A stretch of DNA of 24,688 bases from JANXLO01 sp038231295 (GTDB lineage Bacteria; Armatimonadota; Chthonomonadetes; Chthonomonadales; Chthonomonadaceae): contig JBBRLP010000082.1 in assembly GCA_038231295.1 (NCBI GenBank), forward strand, positions 1 to 24,688, read 5' to 3'. Below, one piece after another: positions 23,446-24,688 of this stretch. Both the position numbers and the translations under genes were made by a program. The notes beneath the pieces were generated by a model. The model had not been told where the DNA came from, ran no database searches, and saw only the letters and a program-made list of their open reading frames with translations. Each line of letters opens with the position of its first letter. The stretch's first letter is position 1.

Positions 23446-23604
23446 TTAGCGGCCTGTCATTTTCTCCAGATTTTCGGGATACCGCGCTGACTCCAGCGTG
23501 ATCTTTGAGGCGGCGTCATGGATATCACGCAGGTCATCGGGCGATAGTTCGACGTAGACTGCCCCAATGTTCTCCTCCAGGAGATGCAGTTTCGGAGTTT
23601 CTAT
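23446..23604 (-). pseudogene. 3' remnant of an aldo/keto reductase gene
   Basis: The last about 52 codons read KLHLLEENIGAVYVELSPDD, then LRDIHDAASK and ARYPENLEKMTGR, the characteristic C-terminus of an aldo/keto reductase. Upstream of about residue 57 of the open frame the similarity ends abruptly, and no other frame restores the barrel, the catalytic Tyr or the NADPH site. The fragment ends 36 nt before the cupin start, so the two were probably one operon before a deletion or rearrangement removed the 5' part. No product is expected. Confidence 0.8.
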
Positions 23605-23704
23605 TGTGAACCGAGAGAGCAAGAGTTCCGGCAGTTCTTTATCAGCAGAGGGTTGTGGGCAAAGACACAGCATGACGAGTATTCGCTCATTATGAGAGCC
23701 GAAA

Positions 23705-23732
23705 GGGTGCAGTTCCGAGGGGAACTGCACCC
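23705..23732. repeat. perfect 12-bp hairpin upstream of the aldo/keto reductase remnant
   Basis: GGGTGCAGTTCC (23705-23716) pairs with GGAACTGCACCC (23721-23732) around GAGG. The sequence TTT follows on both strands (GTTTC on plus, TTTCGG on minus), too weak for a clear terminator call. It lies within the 23605-23958 gap, which otherwise holds no gene I can support; it may mark the rearrangement that cut the reductase gene. Confidence 0.55.
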
Positions 23733-23958
23733 GTTTCTCATTGCAGGCAGAAGAATTTGTGTCTGAGAACACTCCGGCTTCGATTCACCTGCGAAATGTA
23801 AACGCTGCATAAACGCCTTGCGTGTATCATGGCTTCAGTTGGGACATGCGAGGCAGAGACACTGCGAATAAGCGCTTCTGCCTTCCCCACATTTCCCGGC
23901 CAGATATGAATGATACTCAATCGGCAATTTACTTTGTGTCACGAAAGGAAATCCAACC

Positions 23959-24579
23959 ATGTTCTCTTCATTCCCAACCCGTTCGCGCAAGTCGGTTCTG
24001 CTCGGTCTCTCCGGTCTCCTCCTCCTGGGGATCAGCGCCGCCGCTCATGCCCAGGTCGCTTCCTACTCCGTCACGGACTGGGTGTTCCAGGGAGATCAAG
24101 GTGGTCAGCGGCTCAACTATACGCTGGGCTATACGTTCACCCCTACAACTGACATCGCAGTTACCTCCCTCGGAGAATGGATATCTATTGGGGACACATT
24201 CAACGACGCTGAAACGTTGGGGATTTTCGACAGCAACAACACACTGCTTTTCTCAACCTCCTACACCCTTGCCAACGCTACAATTAGCGGCAACACGCTG
24301 GCAAGCGGGAATGAGTTCCGATACACTGACATCACCGCTGCCTATTCTCAGGCTGTACGAACGCTGTCCGCGAATCAGTCGTACACCGTTGCCGGAACTG
24401 TCGGCAACAACAGTTATGCGACGCAAGCCGCTGATCTGACGTCCTCACCCGATATCACTATCACGAGCGGTGGTCTTTATGGCCCCAGAGAGGATCTGAC
24501 CGATCCTGCTTCTACGCCTCCCAATTCGGCCGGAAATTTTAATATGTACGAGCCTTTTGCAAAAGTCTTTGAACGTTGA
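23959..24579 (+). CDS. secreted beta-rich protein (DUF4082-like)
   Basis: ATG 23959 has AAAGGAA about 8 nt upstream and gives 206 residues. A signal peptide spans about 1-32 (KSVLLGLSGLLLLGISAAAHAQ). The mature part is Ser/Thr/Asn-rich with beta-strand patterns: YTLGYTFTPTTDIAVTSLGEW, TLGIFDSNNTLLFS, then LSANQSYTVAGTVG. The opening 'LGYTFTP...VTSLG' with a later 'L...YTVAG' recalls DUF4082-type sandwich domains and PEP-CTERM-like exported proteins, though no C-terminal sorting signal is present; it ends AKVFER. Role unknown. Confidence 0.75.
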   Translation: MFSSFPTRSRKSVLLGLSGLLLLGISAAAHAQVASYSVTDWVFQGDQGGQRLNYTLGYTFTPTTDIAVTSLGEWISIGDTFNDAETLGIFDSNNTLLFSTSYTLANATISGNTLASGNEFRYTDITAAYSQAVRTLSANQSYTVAGTVGNNSYATQAADLTSSPDITITSGGLYGPREDLTDPASTPPNSAGNFNMYEPFAKVFER

Positions 24580-24588
24580 TAAATGAGA

Positions 24589-24645
24589 GTTAGCACTCCC
24601 TGTCGAATTTGGTTTTGCCGATCAAATCGAGAAAGGAGCGCTAAC
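24589..24645 (+). promoter_or_regulatory. inverted repeat covering the ribosome binding site of the final partial gene
   Basis: GTTAGCACTCC (24589-24599) is the reverse complement, with one mismatch, of GGAGCGCTAAC (24635-24645). The right arm includes the GGAG of the ribosome binding site and ends at the ATG, so the leader could fold to close the start. The arms resemble CIRCE halves, but the 35-base spacer is far from the CIRCE spacing of 9. Confidence 0.5.
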
Positions 24646-24688
24646 ATGAACATTTTAGCAGATATCTGGGACACAATCTGCAAGACAC
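24646..24688 (+). CDS. start of an unidentified gene, cut by the window edge
   Basis: ATG 24646 follows GAAAGGAG (24631-24638) at 7 nt and begins MNILADIWDTICKT before the window ends. Too short to name. The strong ribosome binding site makes a real gene likely. Confidence 0.6.
   Translation, partial: MNILADIWDTICKT

Noticed and set aside
24589..24645. CIRCE heat-shock operator
   Set aside because: The arms are similar but the spacer is 35 bases instead of 9 and one base mismatches, so HrcA binding is not supported.
1..24688. CRISPR arrays, tRNA or rRNA genes, transposases
   Set aside because: I saw no regularly spaced repeats, no rRNA-like sequence, no cloverleaf I could support and no transposase frame.

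Overview
The window looks like chromosomal DNA from a GC-rich bacterium, most likely Armatimonadota. The best clue is the DUF1559 prepilin-like protein (14585-15433), whose N-terminus carries the block 'ILFPVFAQAREKARQTSC', which I associate with that phylum. The DUF1573/thioredoxin pair and the KaiC-like/kinase pair fit but are not diagnostic. I ran no database search, so the taxonomy is inference.

Layout. 1-4700: a possible partial gene end, a 66-residue protein with a TTG start, a cytoplasmic-type gamma-glutamyltransferase on the minus strand, then a plus-strand pair (membrane-anchored thioredoxin-like protein and DUF1573 protein) followed by a large imperfect inverted repeat and a clear terminator. 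4717-10781: a minus-strand housekeeping block in the order ffh-rpsP-khpA-rimM-trmD-rplS, driven by a good sigma70-type promoter (TTGACA-18-TATACT), then lepB and a second lepB copy. The second copy has Ala in place of the catalytic Ser and a -1 frameshift at a T7 run. 10866-14288: a membrane-anchored amidase, then a KaiC-like ATPase coupled to a HisKA_2-type histidine kinase with a degenerate receiver. The KaiC-like gene is split by a one-base frameshift. 14585-18633: a DUF1559 protein with its own promoter, and a tight four-gene minus-strand operon (two small membrane proteins, a PLD-family protein, a membrane-anchored PPP-type phosphatase). 18944-21138: a two-gene plus-strand module of AAA ATPase plus HNH nuclease matching the Septu anti-phage system (PtuA/PtuB). 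21241-22650: a secreted protein with a DUF3494 (ice-binding-like) domain and exact 50-residue VCBS/FG-GAP-like repeats. 23011-24688: a cupin resembling Mn-dependent hydroxynitrile lyases, the 3' remnant of an aldo/keto reductase, a secreted beta-rich protein, and the first codons of a gene that runs off the window.

The points most worth a second look are the lepB paralogue lacking its nucleophile and needing a frameshift, the Septu locus and the uncharacterised operon divergent from it, a 15-bp perfect inverted repeat that can bury the start codon of a small membrane protein, a similar repeat over the ribosome binding site of the last partial gene, and the broken kaiC-like gene. Two frameshifts in 25 kb also raise the possibility of sequencing errors.
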